From assembly GCA_003313425.1 (NCBI GenBank), contig NHZP01000020.1, positions 682,001 through 746,000 of the forward strand: a DNA stretch of 64,000 nucleotides, read 5' to 3'. The notes under the pieces were generated by a model. It was not told where the DNA came from. It worked only from the letters and a program-made list of their open reading frames with translations, and ran no database searches. Below are positions 10,714 to 21,572 of the stretch, in pieces. Within the stretch, counting starts at the first letter, position 1. Each line of letters begins with the position of its first letter. A program made the position numbers and the translations under genes. This DNA comes from Pseudopyrenochaeta lycopersici (Eukaryota; Ascomycota; Dothideomycetes; Pleosporales; Pseudopyrenochaetaceae).

Positions 10714-11662
10714 CTACAAACACGATAGAATCGGCTTCAACTTGTTGATGATCTGCGTCTGAACAGCCGCGTCATTGACCGTTGTCTTATCGTTCGCATC
10801 TCCAGGGCTGATGGTCACATAGCAGTTGCTGCTCCTTAGCAGGATAACGTCAGCCTCCCAAGGCAGACGAGTGCTTCCACACCACTCCGCATCCCGAGCG
10901 CTCAGAAGACCGGTGTTGATGCGTGTGAAGATGTACTTGAATTGGCTTGGGTTATTGCAGCCAGTTGCTGAAACCGACGGGAAGTTGACATTGAGCCAAG
11001 TGTTGTCCGGGAGGTATGGCTTCCCAGACTTGATGATGGTATTGGTGACATTCAAAGCTAGGTCGGCATAAACCTTGCTGTGAAGTGGCGTTGGCACATT
11101 CCATGCAGTGGGGTCGCCAGTCTGTCCCGAGAAAGCAATAGCTGGGATCTTTGCAGTCTTGACTGCATAGACAGCAGCACCAACGGTTCCAGAGAAGGGA
11201 ACCTGGACCGCAACGTTTCCTCCAACATTGGGTCCAGTGACAGCAAGCTCCGGCTTGGCGCCGTTCCAGAGCTTAGGAGCGGTGACATCAATACCATTCT
11301 TGATGCTCGTCACGGGGAACGAATTCACATAGTTGAGACGTGGGTCGGTGGCGTTCGCTCCGGTTGGAGGGCTTCCACCGGGGCAAGATGCATGAATGCA
11401 GCCATCAGCGTCAACCGTGGTTGGTGTAGCATCATTAGACCCTAACTTAGTCAGCGGATGTTGGAATGCAGCCACGAATGAACGTACCTGTTCCTGACTG
11501 CTGCTCAGCCGGTCCTGACAGTACAACCTGGTGGCCAGCGGTATTCAAGACATTGAAGAATGTGCGAAGGTTCGCCTCGGCCCAACCATCGTCGTTAGAC
11601 TGGATGATTCGGATACCTTGCGTGAGAGGCAGCGCGGCTGCGAGCAGGAGGTAGGACCGCAT
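10714..11662 (-). CDS. Secreted SurE-type acid phosphatase / nucleotidase
   Basis: Two exons, 11662..11488 and 11441..10714, give 300 aa. The 46-bp intron runs GTACGT to TTAG with a GCTGAC/CTAAG region before the acceptor. Residues 1-16 are a signal peptide (MRSYLLLAAALPLTQG). SurE landmarks are in order: IIQSNDDGWAEANL (the metal-binding Asp-Asp pair), GPNVGGN (matching the SurE G-x-N-x-G-x-N loop) and FSGTVGAAVYAV, then PAIAFSG. SurE enzymes remove phosphate from nucleoside monophosphates and related substrates using a divalent metal. Fungal secreted versions are annotated as acid phosphatases (Yarrowia PHO2 type). Several cysteines in the C-terminal part suit a secreted protein. Family confidence is high; the substrate is unknown. 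Confidence 0.9.
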
Positions 11663-12583
11663 CTTGCTATAACAGAGGTGAGAGGCAAACGATCGACAAA
11701 CAGGGATGGCTGGAAGGCACAAAGCACTCGACAGGTAGTCTGTTTAAACAAACGAAACGGAGGAGTAGAACGTTTATACACACTTCACCTCCCAGCAATT
11801 AGATTTCAAACCAGCTAGCCATCGGCAGACGTCCCCATACACATGATCGCCTCCACATACAAACAGAGAACCAACCCCGGGCAAATTAGAAGCCTAATGC
11901 AGCATGCTAGCCTCAGTGATGTGATTGACCGTCGCGTAGATTGAAGTGGCTGTGGGTATCGGCTTTCGAGCTGTGACTGGTGGTTGTGCTCCGACGCGGA
12001 GACACTTTGCGGTGGTTCTCACGACCGAATTGTCAGTAGCGTCTCGGCAGGGGCAGCTTGATTTGGTATCAGCCTCCGAAGCGCGTTTGCACGTGTTATT
12101 TCTATGAACTTTCATTCCCTCATTGCCTTGGATGTAGCTAAAATTGTCGACTTTTTGACATAACTGCATGCAGATACATATTACCTGTCATGACATGAAT
12201 CCTTGTACCTTCCATATGCGATGTATTTCCGTATCCGAAATTCTGGACGCGACACGCATTGTGAGTTTCCCATGTACGATCAGCGGCGTATATATCACCG
12301 AAATGCTGACGAGTGGAGACGACTTGTTACAATCCTTGAAACAAAATCCGTCTTGCATCAAATAGGCTTCCAGCTTCAAAATTTGTCCAGCGCCACCTGG
12401 ACAACCAAGGAGATGGTAACTCTGCGCGCAGTTACGAGCGAAGAGTCCCACAAGACCCGAGATGTTCAAAGCCACTAAGATGCCCAGTGTTCCGCACGCT
12501 CGCAACTTTGAGTGGACGGATTTGCAAGCGTCCACTGTTTCCATTGTAATACGGGATCCATTCCTAACAGCTCCATGACCCAA
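11663..12583. other. Intergenic region, no firm gene
   Basis: About 920 bases. Minus-strand frames at 11894..12169 and 12188..12583 are open but have no intron signals or family motifs I trust. The second contains a hydrophobic stretch followed by several cysteines and is listed as a weak observation. Confidence 0.4.
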
Positions 12584-13336
12584 CTACACCATAGTAGCAG
12601 GCTTGGTAGGCTGCTGACTATAGTAGTCTGTGGCAGCGCCCCCTTGATATGGTGGTAGGTACTGGCTTTGCAGCTCGACAGGCGCACTTGTTTGAGAATG
12701 ATACTCGGTGTTTTGCTGATACGGCGACGCGTTGTGATATTGAGTTGGGTGCGCCGCTGGGAACGAAGATGGGGTTGGAACCGCAGGATTATGCGCAGGC
12801 GTGTACTGGCCGCGCAGGGCTCCCCTCTTCGCGCGATTGTATTCGATTATCGAATAGATGAGGAGGCCGACAAAGGAAAGGCTGCTTATGTTAGTGACTG
12901 GAGTCTTTCGGGTGCCATTTGAACATACAAGATGCAGACGACGAATATAATACCGACAGCACTTGCGCCTCTTCCAACAGCCACAAAGTTCATGATTAAG
13001 ACTCCACCCCAGAAGCTGGTCTGGAAGCAATTCATTGTAAGAAACGTTCCCGGTTTCAGCGCGTCGCGGAGGAAGAGTACGATGGCGAGGATATCGATGA
13101 GTAGTACAATGACGATGAAGAGCATAAAAAGTACCACAGATCTGAACTCAGTTAGCTATTGTTCACAAGGACCAACTGATGACTTGCGCTATCGCTGGCT
13201 TCGCAACATCCTTGACGTTGTTAAGATTCCGCAGTGTCAAGGCATATGCGACGATGACGAGAAGCATCATACATATTCGAACCACCCAGAAAGGCACGAG
13301 GACTCGCTTTTTCCATACGGCTGGTTGTTGCGTCAT
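12584..13336 (-). CDS. Four-helix membrane protein with Pro/Gln/Tyr-rich tail
   Basis: Three exons, 13336..13188, 13141..12929 and 12881..12584, give 219 aa. The second intron (47 bp) is canonical: GTATGT, CACTAAC branch, GCAG. The first (46 bp) only keeps frame with a GC-AG donor: GCAAGT at 13187, with a GCTAAC branch and TTCAG acceptor. About four membrane helices follow a short N-terminus: ICMMLLVIVAYALTL, then a long hydrophobic block in exon 2 and one spanning the exon 2/3 junction (IIFVVCIFLSFVGLLIYSI). The cytosolic tail of about 80 residues is rich in Pro, Gln, Tyr and Ser. The layout recalls MARVEL-type four-helix proteins, but I do not claim the family. Function unknown. Confidence 0.78.
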
Positions 13337-14129
13337 ATTGACTGCGTCAGCGTTTGTTGGCCGACAGAGACAGGTGCGAGTAAGGGCGACTTTTTAAGAG
13401 GGGAGGTGAAGGAATCTGCGCAGTCAAGGAAAGTAAAGAAAGGTGAATAATGTTAAACACGAGGTAGGATCTCGGCGATGTGAAATATGGTATGCACGAT
13501 CGCCGTGCGGCTGGCATGTTGAGTGCCTGGTTCAGGGGACTGCGCCTTGTGAGCGCCGATGAAACGCGCGTCGGTGGCCTTGCGCATCCTCATCTCCTCT
13601 TGTGGCAACCAATCGCTCTGGTGTTGAGCTGTATTTCATTCGTGCGCAATCGTGATGATCTACATGTACATCTCAATGAGTGTGTAAAAGCTTGGAATGC
13701 TTGTAGGAGGACGATTCTGCACCGACAACGACATGGAATAGCCCTCGAAAGCTCCAGGGTCCCGCAGTAAGCGTAGCGCACGGTCGAGGCGGGGCGGCGC
13801 GGCTGAAACGCCGCCTTTGGCGAGCCATAACTTCGGCCCCTGATTTTAAGCGACTTTGGGAAGCCACAGGGGCTGGTTGTGGCTATGTGGCGGATACCTG
13901 GCGTCGACAAACACAGCAAACAACTGGGAAGTCACGTTCAGCTCCAACCATCTGACAATGGCGGGGCTGGCACGGGACCCCTGCACGCGATGCGGCTACC
14001 AGCGATAAGCCCGATAAGGAATAACACCTTGATGGCCAGCTCCCGTCACCACAACTCCATCAACGAGCTGCAATCGAATCTTGTATCGAAGGAAAGCTCA
14101 ACTACCTAACGTTCCAGGTAACTCCTATC
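13337..14129. other. Divergent intergenic region, no gene seen
   Basis: About 790 bases between divergent genes (four-helix protein on the minus strand and the cysteine protease on the plus strand). It must contain both promoters. Open frames here are short and overlap each other. Confidence 0.45.
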
Positions 14130-15765
14130 ATGGGTGCCAACCAGTCAAGACCCTCTGATGCCGCCATCAACGAGAAGCTCCTCGAGCGACTCCAGGCACT
14201 CCACCTGAAAGATGAGCGACCTATGAATGAGAAAGATGGCTACGTCGTTGTCGGAGGAGACTCCCGTATGTTTCTACAGCTTCTTACAAGATCCAAGGCC
14301 TAAATACATGACAAGCACCCAAATATACGCCAGGCGTTAAGTACCAGCAAGATGTATCGGCTGCCACTATTGGTGAGTGGGAGAAGGAGCTCATGGCAGA
14401 CCCAAAGGTGCGATAATTGACCCTGTAGCCTTTTACATGCTAACATGCGAGAAGAATCGACTCGCCCTGGCGGCCCTCAGCTCGAACCCTGCCAACGCCG
14501 TCCTCTCTTCACGATCGGCTGCCATCTCCGACACCCAAAACTTCAACGTCAAGATTCCGCTGGAAGGCGCGCCCATCACAAATCAAGCCTCCTCTGGCAG
14601 ATGCTGGCTCTTTGCCTCTACCAACGTATTCCGTATCGCCATTGCGAAGAAATACAAGCTCTCTGAATTCCAGTTATCGCAGTCCTACTTGTTCTACTGG
14701 GATAAGATCGAGAAGGCCAATTACTTCCTCGAAAGCATACTTGACACCAAGTCCGAGGCTATCGATAGCCGGATTGTGCAGGCGCTCATGGCAAGCCCGG
14801 TCGGTGACGGCGGACAGTGGGATATGGTTGCCAATCTGGTGCAGAAGTACGGCCTCGTACCTCATTCCCTGTACCCAGACTCGTATAACGCAACCAACTC
14901 ATCTACCATGGATCGCCTAATCACCACCAAACTGCGTGAAGATGCTGTGCGCCTACGCTCCATCGCAGCTAGCTCTGCATCGCCTGACGCGATTCGGACC
15001 ACCATTGCTAGCGAGAAGGAGAAGATGCTCCGCGAGATTCACCTCATCCTCACGCTTATGCTCGGGCCGCCACCTCCTCCTGACCAGCCTTTCACATGGG
15101 AGTACTACGACCGCGACGGCACCCTTTGCACCTTACGTACCCGGCCCACTGTTTTTGCGAAAGAGCTCTCGGACAGCAGGACCGTCCGAGCCATGTCAGG
15201 AACAGACGTACATCAACTCTTTTCACTTGTCAACGATCCCCGCAATCCATACAACCGTTTGCTCAGTGTAAAGCGCCTTGGAAATGTATGGAATGGTCGA
15301 CCAGTAACCTACGTTAATGTCGACATGAAGACCATCAAAGAAGCCTGCATTACTATGCTGAAACGCGGCATGCCCGTCTTCTTCGGATCAGACGTTGGCA
15401 AATACTCTGATTCAACAAAGGGTATCATGGACACAGCTCTATTCGAGTATGAGCTTGGATTCAACATCAAACTAGGCATGTCCAAGGCGGAGCGTCTACA
15501 GACTGGCGAGAGCCAAATGACGCACGCCATGGTGTTGACAGCTGTACACGTTATCGATGGAAAGCCGGTGAGGTGGCGAGTGGAGAACTCCTGGAGCGAT
15601 AGGGTGGGCGACAAGGGCTACTTTGTCATGAGCGATGCGTGGATGGACGAGTTTGTCTACCAGGCGGTTGTCGATCCTAGTGTTGTGAGCTCGACGATTA
15701 AGAAAGTGCTTGAGCAGAAGCCCAAGATGCTCGAGTTGTGGGACCCAATGGGTGCGTTGGCATAG
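14130..15765 (+). CDS. LAP3: Bleomycin hydrolase-type cysteine protease (peptidase C1B)
   Basis: Three exons, 14130..14265, 14334..14407 and 14455..15765, give 506 aa. Introns are 68 bp (GTATGT..CCAG) and 47 bp (GTGCGA, TGCTAAC branch, GAAG). The catalytic triad is visible: Cys120 in SSGRCWLFASTN, His427 in MTHAMVLT and Asn448 in RVENSWSD. Yeast Lap3 and its homologues are cytosolic hexameric aminopeptidases that clear peptides, detoxify homocysteine thiolactone and inactivate bleomycin. The start at 14130 gives MGANQSRPSD, a possible N-myristoylation context (MGxxxS), which is seen in the sequence but untested. The short second exon (KYQQDVSAATIGEWEKELM) matches the usual family N-terminus and was missed by a simple open-frame reading, which begins inside intron 2. 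Confidence 0.95.
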
Positions 15766-16176
15766 ATCTAGAAGTTTATTTGGAAGTGAGGTGTGTGGAG
15801 TTTAATATTTGAAGCGCATACATAGCCACAATTCAAACATTAGTACTTCAAATGTTCGTCTGTTTAGCTCTACTGATTTGTTCTCTGTTTTGCTTCCGCA
15901 TATTTTCTCCTTGAACCGACATAGCTTTGCTAAAATTGCTTCATACATCTGTGCCGACGCCTTGGACTGGTAAATATGTCTGGCGAGAACAAACATTACA
16001 CGCGGAATGCCAGACTTCAACAAAGCAAAGCGTCAGAGGAATAATTTGGAGTGTCGAGGTCACTGAATCCTGCTTCTGTAGCAAAACTTAGCTGCCTCCC
16101 AAGCGTCCACCTCGCTGCGGCGTTCAACTTACCTTTTGGAGGAACAAAAAGATGCAAAAAGGTCAACAAAAAATGC
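15766..16176. other. Intergenic region downstream of the protease gene
   Basis: About 410 bases with no supported gene. Minus-strand frames here are short and featureless. Confidence 0.4.
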
Positions 16177-16190
16177 AAAAAAGAGCAAAA
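16177..16190 (-). terminator. Pol III T-runs downstream of tRNA-Glu
   Basis: Reading the minus strand past the tRNA 3' end, a T4 run (16190-16187) is followed by a T6 run (16182-16177). These are the expected RNA polymerase III stop signals. Confidence 0.7.
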
Positions 16191-16200
16191 GAATAATGAT

Positions 16201-16295
16201 TCCGACACCGGGAATCGAACCCGGGCCTTGTCGGCACTGTGAGTGAACTAACTCTCGATGAGAGCGACAAATCCTAGCCACTAGACCATATCGGA
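16201..16295 (-). tRNA. tRNA-Glu(CTC): tRNA-Glu (anticodon CTC) with a 24-nt intron
   Basis: The minus strand folds as a complete tRNA. Acceptor stem: TCCGATA pairs with TGTCGGA. T arm: CCGGG-TTCGATT-CCCGG. Anticodon stem: TGTCG pairs with CGACA, with loop C-T-CTC-A and base 38 C. The anticodon is CTC (positions 34-36), reading glutamate GAG codons. An intron sits at the canonical place, one base 3' of the anticodon (after A37), at plus-strand positions 16235-16258, 24 nt. The mature tRNA is 71 nt before CCA addition. T-runs follow on the minus strand. Confidence 0.95.
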
Positions 16296-16760
16296 ATGAG
16301 ATGATTTATGGAGTGAATGACGCACTAGAAAATATATAGACTGAAAATACAAAAATTCCGAGCGACCAACGACTTCGACTTTTCCCGTTAAATGCTCTAG
16401 GATTGCATGGCGCAAGCTACTCATGTGGAGCTCTCAACGCGGAACGATGGTCTGTCCCGGGATGGCTGTTGGTTCAGGGGTTCGAGGCAGTTCCATTTAT
16501 TCAACATGTATGAGGAAGTAGTTCACACCTCCTCTAACCTATCTACCTGCCCTTTGATCTAGAGAGTCGGAATCCATAATGATACACATGTCAATTCTGA
16601 GAGTATCTATCCAAGTAGGAGCCATGAACTCTTTTTTCTCAACTGTTCAGGGGTTTCGCAATCTCCCATGCTACGAGCCGTCGTCCACAGTCGTTGGATC
16701 AATTCCAGCCGCTAGCTGCTTACTATCTGCGTATTGCTTACAGCAGAAAAATGGGACTTG
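16296..16760. other. Intergenic region between tRNA-Glu and HIS5
   Basis: About 460 bases, moderately A+T-rich, no gene or repeat recognised. Confidence 0.4.
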
Positions 16761-16800
16761 GAGTCATCATGTTCTCGAAAGAAATGCACTTGAATGACTC
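16761..16800. promoter_or_regulatory. Two inverted Gcn4/CPC1-type half-sites upstream of HIS5
   Basis: GAGTCAT at 16761-16767 and ATGACTC at 16794-16800 are inverted copies of the core of the amino-acid control element (ATGACTCAT), about 100-140 bases before the HIS5 start. Histidine genes are classic targets of Gcn4/CpcA cross-pathway control. The match is 7 of 9 bases for each, so this is suggestive only. Confidence 0.45.
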
Positions 16801-16900
16801 GACCGATATCGCCGAAGCCACTGCCCCACCATACAAAAAGTTCCCCACCAATTCAACATCTACCAAGTCATCGACTGTACATAACAACACAAAACTCACA

Positions 16901-18320
16901 ATGACTACAAGAAAGTCGCCATTCGACCTGCAGAAATGCGCCCGACCAAATATCCTCGCATTGGAGCCGTACCGCTGTGCGCGCGAGTAGGTGAAGCTCA
17001 ATGACTCTTCTGAAAGTACCAAGCTCACAGAGAACAGTGATTATAAAGATGACGGCACTAATATTCTCCTCGACGCGAACGAGAACGCATATGGCCCTGG
17101 CCTCGCACTGAATGGCGAGGGCAGTCTTTCTGGAGCAAATGTCAATGGAAACTCAGACTCATCAGCAATTGATGTTGATTTGCTTGGACTGAACAGATAC
17201 CCAGACCCGTATGATAGTCATGGCTTTGCATCTGGACTCCAAACTGATAAGTACACTCAGCCACCAAGAAGACCTCAAGCAACTTCTTTGCAACCTCCGC
17301 AACACGCATGTCCACACCTCCAAAACCCTCACGCCCGCCCACCTCTTTGTCGGTGTCGGCTCCGATGAAGCAATCGACGCCCTTCTTCGCGCATTCTGCG
17401 TTCCTGGGAAAGAAAAGATCCTCACATGTCCACCCACATATGGCATGTACAGCGTCTCCGCGCAAGTCAACGATGTTTCGCTCGTAAAAGTCCCTCTACA
17501 GTTACCAAGCTTCGACCTTGATGTACCCGCTATAATTGAAGCACTCGACAAGGACTCAAGTATAAAGCTGGCATATCTGTGTTCGCCGGGGAATCCAACG
17601 GGGAAGTTGTTAAAGAAGGAGGACGTACAGGCAATACTCGAGCATAAGAGTTGGAATGGAGTAGTCGTGCTGGATGAGGCATACATCGACTTCGCGCCCG
17701 AAGGCACAAGTCTAGCAGAGTGGGTGACCGAGTGGCCAAACTTGGTGGTCATGCAGACACTTTCAAAAGCATTCGGCCTAGCGGGCATACGCCTAGGAGC
17801 AGCATTCACAGACCCCGCCATCGCCAACCTGCTGAACGCGATGAAGGCGCCGTACAACATCGCGAACCCAACAAGCCAGCTTGCTCGCGCAGCACTGAGC
17901 CCAAAACATCTCGACGTCATGCGAAGAAACAGAAGCTTGATTGTAAAGCAGCGGGAGCGCTTAATTGCGGAGCTCCCTAAAATACCAGGCATTGGGAATC
18001 TCCACGGCGGCGTTGAATCCAATTTCCTCCTCTACCAGATTCTCGATGCGCCCGCGGACCAAGGCGGGAAGCCATCGAATGAGACTGCGCTGGCGGTATA
18101 TGAGGGTCTGGCAGAGGAGAAGGGAGTTGTTGTACGATTTAGAGGCAAGGAGCACGGATGTGTGGGTTGCTTGCGGATAACAGTCGGTACAGAGAAGGAG
18201 GTTGACAGATTCCTGCAAGAGATCAGGTTGGTATTGCAGAGCATCCATCAGCGATCAGGAAAGCTAGGGGCTAAGGATGAGGAGAGGCGGGAGAAGGAGG
18301 CTAACGATGTGGTGGCGTAG
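16901..18320 (+). CDS. HIS5: Histidinol-phosphate aminotransferase
   Basis: Three exons, 16901..16986, 17038..17208 and 17261..18320, give 438 aa. Introns are 51 bp (GTAGGT..CAG) and 52 bp (GTATGA..TCAG). The protein belongs to the class-II PLP aminotransferases: LLDANENAYGPGL near the N-terminus, SPGNPTGKLL (substrate and PLP contacts), LDEAYIDF (Asp and Tyr of the PLP pocket) and the Schiff-base lysine at residue 255 in TLSKAFGLAGIRLG. A late RFRGKEHGCVGCLRITVGT holds the phosphate-binding arginine. It converts imidazole-acetol phosphate and glutamate to histidinol phosphate in histidine synthesis, in the cytosol. Inverted half-sites for Gcn4-type regulators lie upstream. The tail after residue ~415 is Lys/Glu-rich and outside the fold. 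Confidence 0.95.
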
Positions 18321-19231
18321 GTTGGGAAGGCACTGCGATAGAATTGTATAGATTGGATTGGTACCACTCAGAGGGCATGTTTGAAAACTTTTAAGAACAG
18401 AGTAGGGGCGAGGCTAGCTTTCTGAAATTACCTCGCCTCCTCAGTTTGGATAGATCTTACCTCCACCACTCTCACTCCGCCTATGTTTTAATTAAGATGA
18501 AAACAACATTCCCATAAAACATTTGGCGTATGATTACGGCCTTGAGGCTATAAATTGAACAACAAGGCCAACATCTGCCCTCAGGGGTCCGAGAGACAAG
18601 AAACTGTCAACAAAAGAGCGGAGCTAATTCTTCAAAATCCGGCGCTTTCTGTGAAGGTTCTCTAATGTCAAAATACATTTGTCAATAACAAAAACTGTAT
18701 GTAGAGTAAGGGCATCTTTGTATGACAATATGTAATTGAATTCGCTGGTACATTGGCTTGCCTAATATTTTGGTTGCTTCGTGAGATCGCTAAATACAAC
18801 AAGGCTATGTCAACCACCTCCTGCAAGGCTACCAGGTCATGTATTTAGTCCAGAGATTTCAGAAAATGCCTACTTACCGCCTAGTTTAAGGCTATAACAG
18901 TGACACGCAATGATCTTTAAAGCTGCCGCTGGTGGTTGCAATACAGCTCTCTAACTGGCAATAGGTGGGCAAGGGCAGCAACCAAAACCTTTGACCTGGT
19001 ACTGTACGTAACCGAAGTGTCCGCACCTGCCAACTACATTTCCTGTATCACTTTGATGAGTCAAGAATCAACAGGTCATCTCTTAGGCTAGCACGGTGCC
19101 AAAACAAGCCAAGGACCTGCCGCAATCACCGCAGTTTGCAAACGCCCTTGTTGTCAGTGCGTTTTATCCCTCTTACACCTTGACTTTGCTCGCAAACAGA
19201 CAGCTTTTTACTCTTCAAATTTCTTACTACC
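18321..19231. other. Intergenic region, no gene seen
   Basis: About 900 bases between HIS5 and the protein kinase gene, rather A+T-rich in the middle. No coding or RNA feature recognised. Confidence 0.45.
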
Positions 19232-20413
19232 ATGGCGCTACGAATTGGACAGATTCTTCGAGGGGCGAAAGGAAATTACGAGCTGTTAAGTTCGCTGAAA
19301 GGTTCTACTGTCTTTAAAGCCAAGGTTTTGTCTGGCCCTTCTACCCAAGCACAATGGTGGGGCTTCATCACGACGATTTGTTATTTTGGGGAGCGAATCG
19401 CTTACTGTATTTGCAGGGCTATGGTAAAAACAGCCGCTACTGCCGACGAGAAGATGTGCTTGAAACGTGAATACCGCAATTACAGAATTCAGAACATTGC
19501 GTCAAGCCCGTACATCCGAGCTCTGTGTGACACCGTACGGTCAGATGAAGATCAGGACAATCCATCATGCCTAGTATTCGAATGGATGGATCACGATTTA
19601 CGGTCGATAATTGCACCCGTGTTTCGTAGCGATCCAAGATTACCCAAAGCCGTATCCACAGCGGTTCTTTCGGCGCTCAGCGTGTTGAAAACACTTAACG
19701 CTGTCCATACAGGTAGTAGTCTCTACTCCGTCGTCACCTCCGAGACTTAAATAGGTAGATATTAATCCGAACAATATCTATGTCTCCCATATCGATAGAA
19801 GTTCTCCGGTAGCTAAGCTAGGAGATTTAGGCAATAGTAAGCTTTTCTCTATGCACTGTGTCTGCACCCAGCACTCATCATTACAGTGGTTAGAGATGGT
19901 TTCGCAACACAACGTCCTCAAAGCCTACCGTGTAGAGCGCCTGAAGTCTGGCGAGATTTAGCATGTCAACACTCCTCAGATGTATGGTCCCTTGGTGTAA
20001 CTGTAAGTACTGACATCCTCCTATTCCAGAAAAGGCTGATTTAGAAGTTGACAACTGCATTATCGCCGCTAATACTCTTTGGGCATGCGGACAAAATCAT
20101 CGAAGGACAAGCTGAAGCATGGTGCATTGCGAAAATTATTCGTCTCGTTGGCCCGCTAGGTCAACCAATTGACAACCAGACTTACAAAGACGAGTTTGAG
20201 CCTGCAGAGCAGCTAGAGGCCATGGATTACCCACATGGTCTCATGAAGTTGATTAGCAGAGGTCACTGGCGTAGGGAATTGGAAGACATCCCGGATCCTC
20301 CGGTCCCTCGGGACTTACTTGACTTCATCGAAACTTTACTTGTTATCGATCCTGACAAGAGACCTACGGCTTCGGATGCGTTGCTGCACCCCTACTTGCA
20401 ATCTGCTGCCTGA
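19232..20413 (+). CDS. Divergent fungal serine/threonine-type protein kinase
   Basis: Five exons, 19232..19356, 19417..19712, 19759..19836, 19887..20002 and 20045..20413, give 327 aa; the four introns (60, 46, 50 and 42 bp) all keep phase. Kinase landmarks are present but altered: a lysine at ~46 (AMVKTA), a Glu in a helix-C-like KREYRNY, HTDINPNN at 139-146 (catalytic Asp141 and Asn146 kept, the HRD arginine replaced by Thr), GDLGN at 162-166 for DFG, RAPEVW at ~183, and DVWSLG with Asp198. The glycine loop is poor. The family is a set of fungal kinases, often in several copies per genome, with unknown targets. Activity cannot be judged from sequence. It borders an A+T-rich stretch at 20.6-21.5 kb. 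Without splicing the frame breaks after exon 2. Confidence 0.8.
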
Positions 20414-21572
20414 TAGATGTATTGACCTTGCGAGACATCGCAACCGACTTATTGCAGACGATTTAAAGAAGTGCGGTTCTTGGACCCCGCTAGTGTGTCA
20501 ACTGGACGACGCAACAAGTCACCCTAGAATTTCCCCCATCGGACTATGCCAGGCCACTCCACTGATTCATTAAGTGAAAACCTAGCTGTAGTTCCCTTTC
20601 GGCCATACCTAATTTTGCAAGGCGGTGGTGGTGGAAGTTGTGGGCGGTAGAGACTCTGTTGGCGATTAACTCATCAGAAGGCGGCCGCGATGAACAGTCC
20701 AGATTATTTGCTTGATTGACTTGGTTGAGTAATCCAATTCAATCAAGTCCAGCTGATACTGTACCCATTTGGGCTGATTTAGACTGAGGGGTGAATATTG
20801 TATTTATAGGATTGTCCTAATTATATGTCTTTCCTCAAAAATGTCCCTTATAGTCACAACTTGAACGATTCTAGTTAGGGTGACAGCTTTGTCACAGACT
20901 GACCATATAATACAGCTATAATCTTCGTTGATAATAATAGTAAGTATCCTACAGAGGTTCTACAGGTAGCTTCTACTGATTGTGCTTTAAGGAGAAGGTG
21001 TAGTGTCCTTTGTTAGTATGCTACACGCTCTAAAGAATAGCAGCTACCGCTAGGATACAGCTCTACACTCTCTATACTCTACTTTGCCGAGCAGCTAGAA
21101 AGGCACGAATGAAAGACAAGATGTTCCTTGGGTGTAAATTAAAATTATCTGTCAGTACCAGTAGCTCAATTGCGTTAATTTCTACACTGGAACTATTTTA
21201 TGGCATAGGCTTTATATTATTCTCAATTGATCCTTTCATTTTTTCTGTAATTGGTGTCCTTTTTGGCTTGATATTCTGAATTCGTAGTTCTTTGACTGAA
21301 ATAATCAAGGCTTTATCATAGATTACAGGAATATAAATTCGCCAATTGCTTGTATTGGCTGCAGCGATAGCACGACAATAGACTCAAAATTTTGTATTTC
21401 TATCAGATTAGAGTCTTACCTTTGCCTGATAATACTCACCGTGTGAATAGCCAATTCTGCTTCTCTAACCAACCAGATTCCATTCTCTCTCAATACCCAA
21501 AGTCACAATCCTAGTCTGCCCAAGAATCTTTACTCCATCATTCTCAACCGCTAATGAAGAATAAGAGTCAAC
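20414..21572. other. A+T-rich stretch, probably decayed repeat DNA
   Basis: About 1.16 kb with no coding frame of note. From about 20,700 the sequence is visibly A+T-rich with many TA steps and a run of CTACACTCTCTATACTCTAC-like text. This is the look of DNA altered by RIP (repeat-induced point mutation), though the RIP indices were not computed. No transposase or reverse transcriptase is recognisable. Confidence 0.5.
20711..20747. repeat. 14-bp inverted repeat with 9-base loop
   Basis: CTTGATTGACTTGG (20711-20724) and its near-perfect inverse CCAATTCAATCAAG (20734-20747) match at 13 of 14 positions. They could form a hairpin or be remnants of transposon ends. No target duplication was recognised. 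Confidence 0.6.

Noticed and set aside
14377..14454. Start of the cysteine protease at an ATG or alternative codon near 14377
   Set aside because: That start lies in exon 2 in a different frame and runs through intron 2; the correct exons from 14130 restore the conserved N-terminus.
16441..16500. A TTCGA-containing sequence considered as a second tRNA
   Set aside because: The surrounding bases do not form an acceptor stem or an anticodon arm.
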